Positions 33,545-46,300 are shown, numbered from the stretch's first letter. The stretch: 64,000 nt of DNA from Ostrinia nubilalis (GCF_963855985.1 NW_026973573.1:1-64000), one strand, 5' to 3'. The notes: generated by a model not told the origin, from the letters alone. Numbers and translations: made by a program.

Positions 33545-36469
33545 TAGTTTGATTGTTATATTTGACCACAATCGCACCTGATGTTAAGTGGGATGCAGTC
33601 TAGGATGGTACATATCTGCCCTGTAAGTGCTTATTCACTCTCGCCTTGAAGAGGCCCGGATTATAGTTTTCGGGAAAGACAGCAGCAGGCAACGAATTCC
33701 AGTCCCTAGCTGTTCGCATTATAAAAGAGTCATCGAAACGCTTAGTGCGCGCTGGTGGAATGTCAACAATATAGGGATGGTACGCTAACCTGCGTCTGGT
33801 TCCCTGGAAGAGGGCTGGTGGAATTAATTCGAAAATTCTTTCGCACATTCTCCGAAGTGTAGCCTGTAGAAAACCGATAGGGATGCTTCCTTACGGCGAT
33901 GGTCAAGTTCCTGGAGCGCCGCTTCAACAAGGGTAGGGCTGTCGATAAGTCTTCTGGCACGCCTTTCCACCGAATCCAAAGCAGCCAAATGTTTCTTGGC
34001 AGAGCCGTCCCAGAGGTGGCAGCAGTATTCCATGCAAGGTCGGATCTGTGCTTTATAAAGCTGCAGCCTTTGCTTCTTGGAGAAGTACTGCCTTGCCCTC
34101 GAGAGGATACCAAGTTTTTTGGCAGCAGTTTTCGCTATGGATTCGATGTACTCGCCAAAGTTCAGCTTGCTGGACATTTCAATGCCCAAGAGTTGCAGTC
34201 GCTCGGTGATTTTGACAGGCACACCTCGGAATGTTGGAGCCATAAGAAATGGACTTCGTTTTGCGGAGAACAGACACGCCTGTGTTTTTGACGCGTTAAA
34301 TTGGACCAGGTTGGCATCGCCCCAATCAGAGACATCCTGAAGGGCCAAATTAAACGTTCAATTAAGGACTCACGACAAGACTCGACCTCACGCCTGTTGG
34401 CTTTTGCGTTGGATATATAATTGGCTGTCACTGTCACTGAGCAGATCGTTGATATGCCGTAGAAAAAGAGTTGCAGACACACGGCAGGACACGTTCCATT
34501 ATCTTGCAGAGTAGGTGTAGACGTAACAGAGATGGGTCTGTAATTAGTTGGGTCAGCACGACTGCCCTTTTTAGGTACGGGCTGTACGTTTGCAAGCTTC
34601 CATGATTTAGGGACTAGTCCAGTCTCAAGTGAGAGTCGATACAGGCGTGTCAGAATAGGAGACAACTCCGGCGCACAGTTACGCAGGACAATTGCCGGAA
34701 TTCCGTCGGGTCCACTGGCTTTATTTACGTCAAGAGAACGCAAGACATTTAAAACCTCTCTCTGCCGTATGCGGACCTCACGCATGGTGGAGGAGGCAGG
34801 GGGTAATGAGGGTGGCGTTTTGCCTGCGACGTCAAGACGTGAGTTATCAGCGAACAGGGTGGCAAAAAGGTTCGCCTTTTCCTCAGCAGAGTGAGCCAGT
34901 GAGCCATCGGGTTCCAGCAGTGGCGGCAGGCTGGGGCGACAGAAGTTTGATTGGATGGCCTTGGCAAGGGACCAAAACGCTTTGGACCCGGCTGGGTAAG
35001 AAGCAAGTTTGGTGCCAATGCGTCCAATATGATCATAGCGAGCCCTGCGTAACGCCTTTTTGCAAGACTTGGAGGCTTGGTTGTAGGCTTTCTTCAGATT
35101 GCGAGTGTCCGGTGAGTCGCGCGTTCGAGCATCAGCCCATGCCAGAAACGCTGACTGCTTACACGCTTCAGCATGACGGCAATCAGCATCGAACCAAGGG
35201 CGAGCTTTGCTACCTGAGGCGACGTCTGAGTAAGGAATGAAGAATTCCATACCCAGGCGTATAACTTCTGTTATGGCATCGGCCCAACTCGTTGGGTCTC
35301 GAGAAGAAAAGCATGCCGGCCTCCAAGGGAAAGATGCGAAAAACTGACGCATCTCGTCCCAATCTGCCGACTTGTATCGCCATACTCGTCTTACTCCACA
35401 AGGGCCACGATCAGATGGGGAGTATGTCGATACAGTTTTCACCAGGCAGTGGTCAGAAGTTCCAAGAGGAGCAGTAACCAGGATGGAATATCTGTCTGGA
35501 TCAGATGTCAGCAGAAGGTCAAGGCAGTTGGCTGTGTGAGTGTCGACGTCCGGGACCCTGGTTGCACAGTCTATCAATTGGGAGAGATCCAGCGTCAGAG
35601 CGAGTTTACGTGCCTCTCTCCCAGCGTGGTCGGTCACCTGGTATATAGGTTATTATAATATTTTAGTTAAACTTTTTATTGTATGTTGATTTCAAATAAA
35701 AACTTTTGTTTTCTATCAACCAATTGTCTTTATTTCTAGTTTTCACATCCTGTTTAATTATGGCTTTGGGGCATATATGACATTTTTGGAAGTTGTCAAA
35801 AAGTATAACGGCACAATTGCATGGTTCTTCTTCTTCTTTGACTGCTATGAAGTAACTCCTGGAAACCTGAAGTGGATTTTTTTATCCCTAAGTATCTATT
35901 AAGGTCTATACTAGTTGCTAAAACCATAAAATCCATGATAAAATGTAAAATGAACTCATAACTTCGTTTCAAACATTTGTAAAATCTTTGACCCTCATTT
36001 CTGTAAAATAAGAAAAAAGTAGATGTGTCATTATACTGCTAGGTGAGCGACATTTTGACCATTTCTCTGCACCAATTTGTGAGATATACCTGAAAACCCC
36101 GATAAAGCATCTATTAAAAATAATATAAAAAAACATAACCCTCCTTCTGACGCAGTTGGGTAAACTAAATGTATCAAAACATTTCAGTCCAACTTACTGT
36201 CAACTCGACGACGCGCTTTAAAATCAAAGATTGACTTTGAATTATGCCTTATTTTACAATTCACATTAAAAACAATATGACTTGCTTGAGCTTTTTCGAC
36301 TTTTTCACAAAAATAACAAATAGTCAAGAAGAGATTACAAAATTTTTGCAGCGGCTGACAGATTTCATAATTTTCTTTGACAGGTGACAATTAAACCATA
36401 GACAATTGCCATATGAAAAACACACTTTTCCAATATTTTTGTTTGCCATGAGATTCTGGTAGACCTATA
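32548..36469. mobile_element. Candidate TIR element interrupted by a non-LTR pseudogene
   Basis: Ends TATAGGTGTACCAGAATCTC and the inverse gagattctggtagacctata, about 30 bp with one or two mismatches, plus an inner inverted block (33190/36030). No transposase. The pairing could be chance between related repeats, so this is a proposal. Confidence 0.4.
33545..35650 (-). pseudogene. Non-LTR reverse transcriptase pseudogene
   Basis: Minus strand, 5'-truncated inside the endonuclease. 34560-35637: end of endonuclease (LDLLLTSD, LGTSDHCLVKTV), linker, then RT start (VNKASGPDGIPAIVLRN, WKLANVQPVPKKGS, NYRPISV). The palm, including the catalytic xADD, is deleted at about 34350-34500. 33824-34348: LVQFNASKTQACLFSAKRS and thumb (IRPCMEYCCHLWDGS). 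33600-33848: C-terminus (RTARDWNSLPAAVFPENYN). The 3' tail at 33545-33600 (catcccacttaacatcaggt) is typical of arthropod non-LTR elements. CR1/Jockey side of the tree; not active. Confidence 0.82.
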
Positions 36470-36529
36470 ACATAGACAACATAAACAAAACGAACCAAAA
36501 AAAATGCACTTCTAATTAATTCTCATAAA
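35651..36529. other. Gene-free AT-rich stretch
   Basis: Right part of the candidate TIR element. 36127-36165 holds aacataaccctccttctgac, also seen at 5848. No coding region supported. Confidence 0.4.
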
Positions 36530-37609
36530 ACATAAAATATCGTCGAAACTCCGAGCATAGCACGCTCCATCGCCCTTTGGGTGATGAGGCCCATAGTAAG
36601 CGACCACGTCTCAGATCCGTATATCATCACTGGCAACACACACTGGTCAAAGACTTTTGACTTGAGACACTGCGGTATTTCGGACGTGAGAATATCGCGA
36701 AGCTTCCCGAATGCTGCCCAGCCGAGTTGGATTCGACGATTGACCTCTTTCTCGAAGTTGGACCTACCTAACTGGACTGTTTGTCCCAGGTATACATAGT
36801 TGTCAACAACTTCGAGTGTAGTGTCTCCAACCTTCAGAGGAGTGGGTACAACACGGGCATTTGACATGATTTTTGTCTTGTCCATGTTCATTTTAAGACC
36901 CACTTGTTGAGAGGCTCTACTGAGGCCATCGAGCATTGTGCTTAGATCCTCCACGGTCTCAGCCATGACTACGATATCGTCCGCGAAACGAAGGTGGGTG
37001 ATATACTCGCCGTTGATATTAATGCCGAATCCGCTCCAGTCCAGAAGCTTGAAAACATCTTCCAGAGCGATGGTGAACAGTTTCGGAGATATGACATCTC
37101 CCTGTCTCACCCCTCGCTGCAACTGGATAGGTTTCGAGTTCTGATCCTGGAGGCGGACCGACATTGTGGCGTTTTTGTAGGTACAAGCCCTTCAGCGCTT
37201 CGATGTATCTATAGTCAATTTGGAACCGTTGGAGAGACTGTAGCACTGCCCAAGTCTCAATCGAGTCGAAGGCTTTTTCATAGTCCACAAACGCCAGACA
37301 AAGTGGCTGATTATACTCCTCGGTCTTCTGTATAATCTGCCGAAGCATTTATGTATGTGGTCTATGGTACTAAAGCCTTTTCTGAATCCGGCTTGTTCGG
37401 GAGGCTAGAAGTCGTCGAACCTGCGTGCGAGACGATTTGTGATGACTCTCGAAAACAGCTTGTAGACTTGGCTCAAAAGTGAGATGGGTCTATAATTTTT
37501 CAACAAGGCTTTGTCGCCTTTTTTGAAAAAGAGTATCACCACACTTCTGTGCCATGCCGTAGGCGTTTTTCCCTCGAGTATGACGGAATCGAACAGCCTC
37601 TGAAGAGCC
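36530..37609 (-). pseudogene. RTE fragment, both ends missing
   Basis: Minus strand, same family as 24442-27417: GVRQGDVISPKLFTIALEDV, FADDIVVMAETVEDLS and ALQSLQ-like segments nearly identical. It starts abruptly at 37609 and stops matching at about 36540, after AMLGVS. Shifts include a 4-bp insertion near 37178 and extra bases near 37350. Represents roughly residues 530-890 of the intact protein. Confidence 0.85.
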
Positions 37610-37611
37610 TT

Positions 37612-37795
37612 TAGTGCGTTCCTATTTGTATTTGTTTTTTATTTATTTTACTAAAACCGAAAATACCGAATATTCCGGTTTTTGTGAAATGAATAAAAAA
37701 CAAATACAAATAGGAACGCCGGTATTGATTAGACCTAAATTTGGCCCGGTATTCCGGTATTTTCGAAATTCGGTATCCCGGTTTGCGACCCCTAA
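37612..37795. mobile_element. hAT-like MITE end with hairpin
   Basis: Inverted arms gttcctatttgtatttgttt (37615) and its complement (to 37719), then 'ccggtatt' repeats ending in ggtttgcgacccct. The minus-strand terminus AGGGGTCGCAAACCGG resembles hAT ends. Right edge about 37794; the left may be cut by the RTE. Confidence 0.45.
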
Positions 37796-38154
37796 TATGT
37801 ATATTGGCGCGCTCACATACAAACCGCGCTCGGTGCGTTTTTATGAAGATGACCTACTCATTTGTATTTACTCTGATGCAGCCTCAGATCATAGAAGGGA
37901 ATAGATGTGAAACGGGGGCGTGGCGCGTGTCTCCGCGATATGCCCAGAAACGAACATCGGCCGCGTAGCTAGGTTAGTCGCGATTCAGTCGTACTAAGGA
38001 AATGTTCTCCGATATTTTGGATAATGCGTCGTTACGTGCAATAAAACAAGTGAAACGAAGAACTACAGGAACAATGGAGTCATTTACTACATGTAAGTAT
38101 TGCAAATCCATTGGTATTTTGCTTATAAATAAAAAAAACTAACCATTTTTTAAC
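37796..38154. other. Gene-free stretch, possible short exon
   Basis: 38002-38091 is an open stretch (MFSDILDNASLRAIKQ...) followed by a donor-like tgtaagt at 38092; an acceptor-like tttttcag lies at about 38658-38666, past the hexamer array. Unrecognised and weak. Confidence 0.25.
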
Positions 38155-38640
38155 CAAGGACAAGGACAAGGACAAGGACAAGGACAAGGACAAGGACAAG
38201 GACAAGGACAAGGACAAGGACAAGGACAAGGACAAGGACAAGGACAAGGACAAGGACAAGGACAAGGACAAGGACAAGGACAAGGACAAGGACAAGGACA
38301 AGGACAAGGACAAGGACAAGGACAAGGACAAGGACAAGGACAAGGACAAGGACAAGGACAAGGACAAGGACAAGGACAAGGACAAGGACAAGGACAAGGA
38401 CAAGGACAAGGACAAGGACAAGGACAAGGACAAGGACAAGGACAAGGACAAGGACAAGGACAAGGACAAGGACAAGGACAAGGACAAGGACAAGGACAAG
38501 GACAAGGACAAGGACAAGGACAAGGACAAGGACAAGGACAAGGACAAGGACAAGGACAAGGACAAGGACAAGGACAAGGACAAGGACAAGGACAAGGACA
38601 AGGACAAGGACAAGGACAAGGACAAGGACAAGGACAAGGA
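38155..38640 (+). repeat. Perfect (CAAGGA)81 array
   Basis: 486 bp of the hexamer CAAGGA with no deviation that I can see. The long Ser-Leu and Pro-Cys reading frames on the minus strand are translations of the repeat. GG every six bases allows two-tier G-quadruplexes on the plus strand. Copy number in long perfect arrays may be an assembly estimate. Confidence 0.97.
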
Positions 38641-38948
38641 TAAAGAAAGATATTTTTATTTTTCAGACCATGTGTGACAGACAATACAGAAATATATTTT
38701 TGGTGTTAGTAGATTTTGTTACTATCAACATGTCTTACCGATATTAGGCGTGTAAAAATTATAATTACTTAGTCTGTTTTTATAAGTCAATACAGACATA
38801 CAAATTAATTTAAAAATATATAATGTCAAAATTTATCATTAAGAAAGTCATTTATACAATAATAGCATTTTTCAATTAATAGTTTCTTAAATTTATTCTT
38901 GAAGAGATTATTATTAAGCGATTTATAGGCCTGGGGAATCTTATTATA

Positions 38949-39318
38949 AACTAGCGGCCGCCCGCGACTTCGTACGCGTGAATCCCGTTATACCCCCTTC
39001 ATCTATCTTACGCGGTTTAGATTTTTTCATACAAATGTTTTTTCCCGCTAACTCCCGTTCCTGTGGGAATTTTGCAATATCCTGTTGTAACTAAGCTTTA
39101 AGTTTACTAAGGTATCTGCATGCCAAATTTCAAGCGTGTAACTTAAGCGGTTTAGATTTTTCATACAAAAGGATTTTCCCGCTAATTCCTGTTCCCTTGG
39201 GAATTTCTAAGTATACTATAACCTGCCCAGGAGTATAAAGAATAATTGTACCAAGTTTCGTTAAAATCCGTCGAGTAGTTTTTGTTTCTATAAGGAACAT
39301 ACAGACGGACAGACAGAA

Positions 39319-39361
<43 letters not shown>

Positions 39362-39464
39362 AATTTTACTGATTGCATTTTTGGCATCAGTATCGATCAG
39401 TAATCACCCCCTGATAGTTATATTGAAAATATATTTCATGTACAGAATTGACCTCTCTACAGAT
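38949..39464 (+). mobile_element. SINE-like arthropod repeat with (acag)n
   Basis: Begins aactagcggccgcccgcgac, includes gcggtttagattttttcata twice in variant form and a (acag)n microsatellite at 39300-39358; flanked by TTATTATA at 38941-38948 and 39465-39472. Matches a widespread insect repeat type by memory only. Confidence 0.65.
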
Positions 39465-39895
39465 TTATTATAAGTATAGATTTTGGGAGCCATACATAGG
39501 TACTACACTATTCAGCATCAGAGTTGTCTTTGCACTATGCAAGCATAATTTGCTACCATCGCGACGATTGCGGACAACTTTGTCAGCAAGCCGCGGAAAC
39601 AGGTGAGAGTTTGCTCTTACAAATAGTGCTATTTCTAATAAATATAATGACGGAAGTGTAAGAATTTTATGCTTTCTAAAGTATGGAATACAACTATCGG
39701 TTGTCGGATACATCGTTTTTGACTTTTAAACGCTATATCTTTATCCGTTGAGTTTCCCCAAAAAATGATACCATATCTAAGGACTGATTCCACCAGTCCA
39801 TAATAAGCTGTGAGCAGAGCATCAGTACTTACTACGGTGGAAAGTTTAAACAAAGCAAAAGCTGAACTGCAGGTTTTTTTTCCTCAGTTCCTCTA

Positions 39896-41002
39896 CAGTG
39901 TGAGTCACGTTAAAGTGTACATATGAAAACAGATGAAACTAGACCTATTTTTATCGACAAAAAAGAGGTCAAATTTTTTTTTAGATTTTTTTAAATTTTT
40001 TTATAGAATTTTTTTTCTTCCAATTACTTATTGTAAAGAAAACGTAATAACTTTTAAACTAAGCGGTATATCCTGATAAAATAAAAACAGTAATAATGCT
40101 TAATAACAGGCAATACTAAAAAAAATACATAAAATACACAAAAAAGGCCAACAAATAATAAAAAATGATACTTTTTGAAAAAAATCTGCTTTTAAATTCG
40201 TGTTCTTTTGGTTATTTGATAAATTTCTCCAAAAAATGCCCCTATAATCGGTGGTTTTTATTACTTTGTATTATTCTTTATCGTATTACCTTCGTAAAAC
40301 CAAAAATCGCATGTCTCTATCCCTATCACAACGTTTGCAATGATCGTTTGAACTAAGCCTCTCCGGGCGCGCCATTCAACGCTTCGTTAACAACGAAACT
40401 GCAAATGGCTCTAGATTTGTAATTTTGATAGAGACAAGTTAGATTTCAAATAAAAACAAAAGATTTCGAAGTAAAATAAACATTTTAGTTAAAATTAAAA
40501 TTGTCTCTACCTGTAGCGGAGAATAATGTTGTGGCAGGCCTTTGTTCAAACGATCATAGCAAATGTTGTGATAGGGATATAGAGACATGCGATTTTTGGT
40601 TTTATAAAGATAATACAATAGAGAATAATACAAAGTAATAAAAACCACCTGTTATAGGGGCATTTTTTGGAGAAATTGATCAAATAATCAAAAAAACACG
40701 AATTTAAAAGCAGATTTTTTTCAAAAAGTATCATTTTTTATTATTTGTTGGCATTTTTGTGTATTTTATGTATTTTTTTAGTATCGCCTGTTATTAAGCA
40801 TTATTATTGTTTTTATTTTATCAGGATACACCGCTTAGTTTAAAAGTTATTACGTTTTCTTTACAATAAGTATTTGGAAGAAAAAAAATTCTATAAAAAA
40901 TTAAAAAAAAAAACTCAAAAATTTTTTGACCTCTTTTTTGTCGATAAAAATAGGTCTAGTTTCATCTATTTTCATATGTACACTTTAACGTGACTCACAC
41001 TG
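39896..41002. mobile_element. Foldback mariner-type MITE with ~468-bp TIRs
   Basis: Starts CAGTGTGAGTCACGTTAAAG and ends with its complement, flanked by TA (39894-39895, 41003-41004). The arms run about 39896-40363 and 40536-41002 with only about 170 bp between, so most of the element is one palindrome. No transposase. Related copies: 2762/29063 and 48640-51629. Confidence 0.85.
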
Positions 41003-41300
41003 TATATGGTTTTTCCAATTTAGTTTTTTGTCAATTTGTAAACCGAGAAATCGTGTTGTATCCACCTCACTGATTAAAATATCATTGTAGCATATTTCGA
41101 TATTAGACGGAGAAAGGGATCTTTGATTAAAGTGCATAATGTGTGTTTTATTTAGATTAATTTTTAAGTTATTATTATTTAGCCAGTCAATTATCGATTT
41201 TAATGAATTGTTTATGTCATTTTTATATAATTTAATGTCATTACAATTTATAGTTATTGTACTATCGTCAGCGAATAAAGTCATGGGTTGTTCAGTAGCA

Positions 41301-41587
41301 ACGCTCCGACGACAAACTTATTTCCTCAGATTACCTGTCCTATCTGTCGCGTATAGTAAAAAAATATTTTATGTCATGTAAGCAAAAATAATATTTTAAT
41401 ATTTTATGTAACTTCAAATTTATCATTTTGGCAATTTTTCCTTTATCTGTACTATATAAAGTTGCTTCGTGCCGAATTTCAAGATTCTGAGTTCACGGGA
41501 AGTACCTTGTAGGTTTTGATTCCCTAGCGTGTGACGGAAATTCGTCTTAGGTGTCGGTATAAACTGCTGTCTGCTGTATCTTTTGAT
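41301..41587. other. Gene-free DNA left of E3
   Basis: AT-rich; contains a repeat-like block at 41455-41510 (ttgcttcgtgccgaatttca). Resumes at 48251 after E3. Confidence 0.4.
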
Positions 41588-41591
41588 CGCG

Positions 41592-42163
41592 TGTTCCAGA
41601 TAGTAGGTCAGGGTAGCCAAATAAATAACTTTGTAGATTGATGACTATTTATTCGGGCAGAGCTTCGCCCTACAATCGTTACAGTACAAGAATAACGCAC
41701 AAAATAAGCAGAACAGTGACTTTTATAGGCAAAAATCAGGAGAACTTGAGAGTCAATACAATTTCTTCTAACTTTGAAATTAATAATGTTCAATATACAA
41801 TTAACGCAACAATTAACAAATAACTAACAATTAAGTTTAAATCAATTCTATTATATTAATATTATTGTACTAATTATATTTTATTAATAAACATTATAGG
41901 CGAAAATCGGAAGAACTACGAGAGTCAACACAATTACATCCATCTTTCAAATAAATTATTTAAAATATAAAATTAGTGTAATAACTAAAAACCAATCACT
42001 AATCAAATTTTAATCAAAGTTTTATTATTATTATTGTGATAATTATATTTATTGGTACGAAAAAATTAGTTTGCTACTATGGCGCTATTGTTTCCGGTTC
42101 ATAGTCGGCAGGAAGCAGCATTCCCCGGTTGTGACGTAGCAGTGCCAGAAGTGGACGATAACA
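41592..42163 (-). repeat. E3 3' LTR
   Basis: 572 bp, paired with 47675-48246. Confidence 0.92.
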
Positions 42164-42178
42164 CTCGGCCATCCTGCA
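42164..42178 (-). promoter_or_regulatory. E3 sequence abutting the 3' LTR, tRNA-Leu 5'-like
   Basis: Minus strand TGCAGGATGGCCGAG; the last 13 bases equal bases 3-15 of tRNA-Leu (recalled as GTCAGGATGGCCGAG). Confidence 0.6.
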
Positions 42179-42419
42179 TTGGCCGTGTCCCACGGCGGTC
42201 ACCGTCATTTCCGAAGACCTGTAAATGGAAAAAACATTCACGAGTATTTTGGTCTAATAATAGTTTAATTGTCAGTTCTGAAATATATTCACACAGCTTT
42301 TATGCAAGTTAAAATATCTAAGTTCTTGTTTATTTTGTATCCCAAGTACGCCACAAATTAATCATAAGACACGCAGCAATAGTTTTATAATTAATTCCGT
42401 TAATGTTACGAGTTCTGAC

Positions 42420-42855
42420 ATCAAATCAATTTCACACAGCGGATTTATATCACACAGTGTATATATGTCACACAGATTTACATCACACAGTGGATTACTT
42501 TATTATCACACAGTGGATTACTTTATTATCACACAGTGGATTACTTTACTATCACACAGTGGATTACTTTACTATCACACAGTGGATTACTTTACTATCA
42601 CACAGTGGATTACTTTACTATCACACAGTGGATTACTTTACTATCACACAGTGGATTACTTTACTATCACACAGTGGATTACTTTACTATCACACAGTGG
42701 ATTACTTTACTATCACACAGTGGATTACTTTACTATCACACAGTGGATTACTTTACTATCACACAGTGGATTACTCAACACACAGTGGATTACTCAACAC
42801 ACAGTGGATTTCTCAACACACAGTGGATTACTCATCACACAGTGATTTCGTATCA
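42420..42855. repeat. 23-bp minisatellite in E3 3' region
   Basis: About 13 near-perfect copies of tatcacacagtggattactt plus tac, then shorter variants. 23 is not a multiple of three and the unit lacks plus-strand stops in any frame, giving three overlapping open frames that are not genes. It lies about 260 bp inside the 3' LTR. 42856-43301 is gene-free; 43163-43208 repeats 29673-29703. Confidence 0.92.
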
Positions 42856-43301
42856 CACAGTGAATGCGTTTTATTTCAAAGCGAATATCTACACAGCAAA
42901 CACACATCACACAGTCAACATACATCTCACACTCTGCTTATTCCGTCAGTACTTATTTCAAAGAAGCAGAAGAAGAATTACTGTACACTGCATCCGCAGT
43001 TTGTATGTATGTACTTAAAAAAAATCGTATTCAATAATAATAATGGATAAACTTCATTTCATTTTTAACAATTATCTATAATTTACATTGAATGTAGATA
43101 TTATTATGTACAATATTTATTTATAATACAGTTTATCATGGATTTTTCTTTTGTTTTATTTATTTATTTATTTATTTATTCATGAATAGAACGGTAGTAC
43201 CAATTACATTTATCTTACAATTATCGATTAAAGAATTATGATTATTAATATATTTTCATTATTTTATACTATACAATGGGCACACAATTATAACCGATAC
43301 A

Positions 43302-46300
43302 CTAGCTTTCTAGAAGATCAATTAAATCATCTCGATCTACTTCGCGATCGCTTCCCGAACTATCATCATCGGACATGGTGGTTTTATATGGTCGCAGAAC
43401 CTCACCTCGTACTACAGCACTAAACCGCCTATATCCCTTCATGCCTTTTATACTAACTATTGTATAACGATCTAGTGTATGGTCCGCTTTACAAACTTTA
43501 TAAGGACCCGTGTATAATCCATCTAATTTACGGGTAACTTGAGCAGATGCATCTCTGGCAACTCCGCCTTTCCACAGAACTAGCTGTCCTACATTGTATT
43601 TTATACATTTTTTGTGTTGCCGATCAAACCTACTTTTCATAATTGTCATGTTCCTATCAATGCGCATTTTTGCGTTGTCCCTTCTGGTTTGCAAATATTG
43701 TTGTTGGGATTCAAAGTTCTGAGGAGTATCTGATGGGTACCCGGGGAAACGTGTATTTGAGTGACCAAACATGAGACTAAATGGTGAAACCCCGGTGGTC
43801 GCATTAGGCGTATTATTGATTCCCCAGACCACATCAGGCAACTTCTCATCCCAACTGCACTCACTCTCAGACATAGTATTCAAGCCATTTATTAGAGTTC
43901 GGTTAACGCGTTCGACTTGTCCGTTAGAGCGTGGACTGGCAATTGCATTTAGAACGTGCTTAAACTGCATTTCCTCACCGAACTGTTTGAAATAACGACT
44001 GGTAAAAGCTCGTCCTCGATCCGTTATTACTCTTACCGGATTACCAAATTGGGTAAAAATGTCTTTGAGCAATTTTATTGTCTCTAATGAACTACAATTT
44101 TTGGCAGCTCTAGCAAAGAAGAATTTGGTAAAAGAATCAATGACAACTAGAACATATGTATGCCTATTTCGCGTTTTGACAAAAGGTCCTAAGTGATCAG
44201 CATGCAATGTATGCATGGGGACGGCCGCTTTCTCGATTGGGTGTAACTCGCCTTCTGATCTACCATAGCTACCTTTACCGAATGCGCATTGCAAACACGA
44301 GTTAATATATTTGCGTATAAACCTCGTCATTTTAGGAAACCAGAATTGAGCTTTGATAGACTCTGAACACCGGTCAAATCCTGGGTGACCTATCTGATCA
44401 TGTAGTTTTTGTAAAAGCCCGTACTTTGCCAATTTGGGGATAACAAATCTTTCTCCTGCCAGCGTCTTACGGTACAGGATACCCTCTTTAACAACATAAT
44501 TACTTATAATATCAGAACTAGGATTAGGCTCTCTAAGCCGAGTTAAAATATTTTGAATACCCTCGTCTTGCAATTGCAAAGTCATAAGCCAATCAGTATT
44601 GTTAATCATAAGGATTGAACAAGGCGTGGGATTCCTGCTCAAAGCATCCACATGCTTCATGCGCTCGCCGGGTCTATACTCGATTTCCAAGTCAAAATCT
44701 TGGATTGTAAGCCACCAGCGGGCAATGCGTGGTATTAAATCCTTCTTTACAAGGGTAGTGCGTAGGGCTGCGCAGTCAGTGACTACTTTGACAGGAATCC
44801 CCGTCAAGTAGATTCTAAATCGACGAAGGGACTCTACCACGGCAAGGGTCTCTAACTCGTAACTATGATAAACAGACTCCTCTTTGCTAGTTACTCTACT
44901 AAAAAATGCTACCGGCTTTAGACAGCCGTGCGATTGTTGTTGCATTAGTATGCCTCCTAATCCTACCTTGCTGGCATCAGTATGGAGCTCTGTCCTAGCG
45001 TCTTTGTTATAAATACACAATATTGGGCGTTCAATCAAACGGTCTTTTAACGTTTGGAATGCTATCTCTTGGTTAGGTCCCCATTGCCACTCTACTCCCT
45101 TCTTAGTCAGTTCGGTCAAAGGCCGGGCTATTTGTGCAAAATTTTGAATAAATTTACGAAAATAAGAAGTCAACCCGATGAATTGCCGAATTTCGTGCAC
45201 ATTTCGGGGTTGTTTATACTGTTTTACAGAATCAATTTTAGCTTGCCCGGGTTGTATTGACCCAGCGCTTACATCATAACCCAAATAAGAGGCAGTACTT
45301 TTAAGAAAACTACACTTGTTTATGTTCAATTTTAAGTTTGCTTCTGCCAACAATTCTAAAACCCTTTCTAAGAGCTCCATGCCCTCTTTAACAGATACCG
45401 TAGGGATCATAACATCGTCCAAGTAGAGGGCAACCCTCTCGCTGACACTACCAAGAGCCATTTGTATTAAACGCGAGAAAACGGCTGGTGCATTTGCTAA
45501 ACCAAAGGGCATTTTCAAATATTCATATTGGCCAAACGTAGTAACAAATGCAGTCTTGCCTATTGACTCCTCATCTAGAGGCACCTGATGATATGATTGT
45601 GCTAAATCAAGAGTGGTGAATAGAGTTTTTCCGGCTAACCTACTAACCTGATCCTCAATATGCGGCAATGGGTATCTATCTTTGACGGTACGAGCATTTA
45701 AAGCCCTATAGTCTACGCACATTCTATAATCACCGCCTTTCTTCCTTACGAGAACAACGGGGCTAGCATAATCCGAAACAGACTCCCTAATAATACCTGC
45801 ATTTAAAAGATCATTAATTTTTTCACGAACGATTTCATTTTCTTTAAAAGAAAGTCTATACGGCTTACAATAGACTGGCTGATTTATAGTAGTCTGAATG
45901 CGCATTTTAATCAAATTGGTAGACCCTAAATCCGTTGTATCTTTGGCAAATAAATGAGAAAATCTATTCAGCAAATCTAGCAATGCAGCACTCTCGTCAT
46001 CGTTAAGCTCACCTACATTTAGGTCAGAAAGTGTTATTTGAAAGCGATTCTGGTCACTCACATCTACAGTAAATACATTACTTAAAAGACCGCTTCGCTC
46101 CGAGACAACTAGCTCTGCCCTAGCTACCAATCGATTAGCGGACCATATAATATCCACCGAGCCCAAATTAATCACTTTTAAAAAACATTGTTTTGGACGA
46201 ATTATTGCTTGCGGAATCAAATACGAAACTGCTCCGAGTTCAAACCATACGGTGCGAGTTAAAAATGCGTGCTCAAAATCGTCATTACAGTCTATAAAAA

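Larger units (their letters stand above)
38860..41300 (-). pseudogene. Jockey-type RT fragment, interrupted twice
   Basis: Minus strand, 5'-truncated just before the catalytic site. 41004-41284: LFADDSTITINCND, INLNKTHIMHFNQ, FLGLQIDKKLNWKNHI. Interrupted by the mariner MITE (39896-41002). 39480-39893: LVESVLRYGIIFWGNS, RQP..., ILTLPSLYLLEIALFV, RNRRDGSKLCLHSAKTTL. Interrupted by a SINE-like insert (38949-39464). About 38860-38948: NKIPQAYKSLNNNLFKNKFK. Stops and shifts present. 38641-38859 to the left is gene-free AT-rich DNA. Confidence 0.82.

Noticed and set aside
38155..38640. Telomeric repeat
   Set aside because: The insect telomere unit is TTAGG; this hexamer differs and is a single interstitial array.
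38080..38684. Long Ser-Leu and Pro-Cys reading frames
   Set aside because: They are translations of the perfect CAAGGA repeat; no unique coding sequence on either side.
42403..43050. Apparent 215-, 160- and 126-residue proteins
   Set aside because: Three frames of one 23-bp minisatellite.
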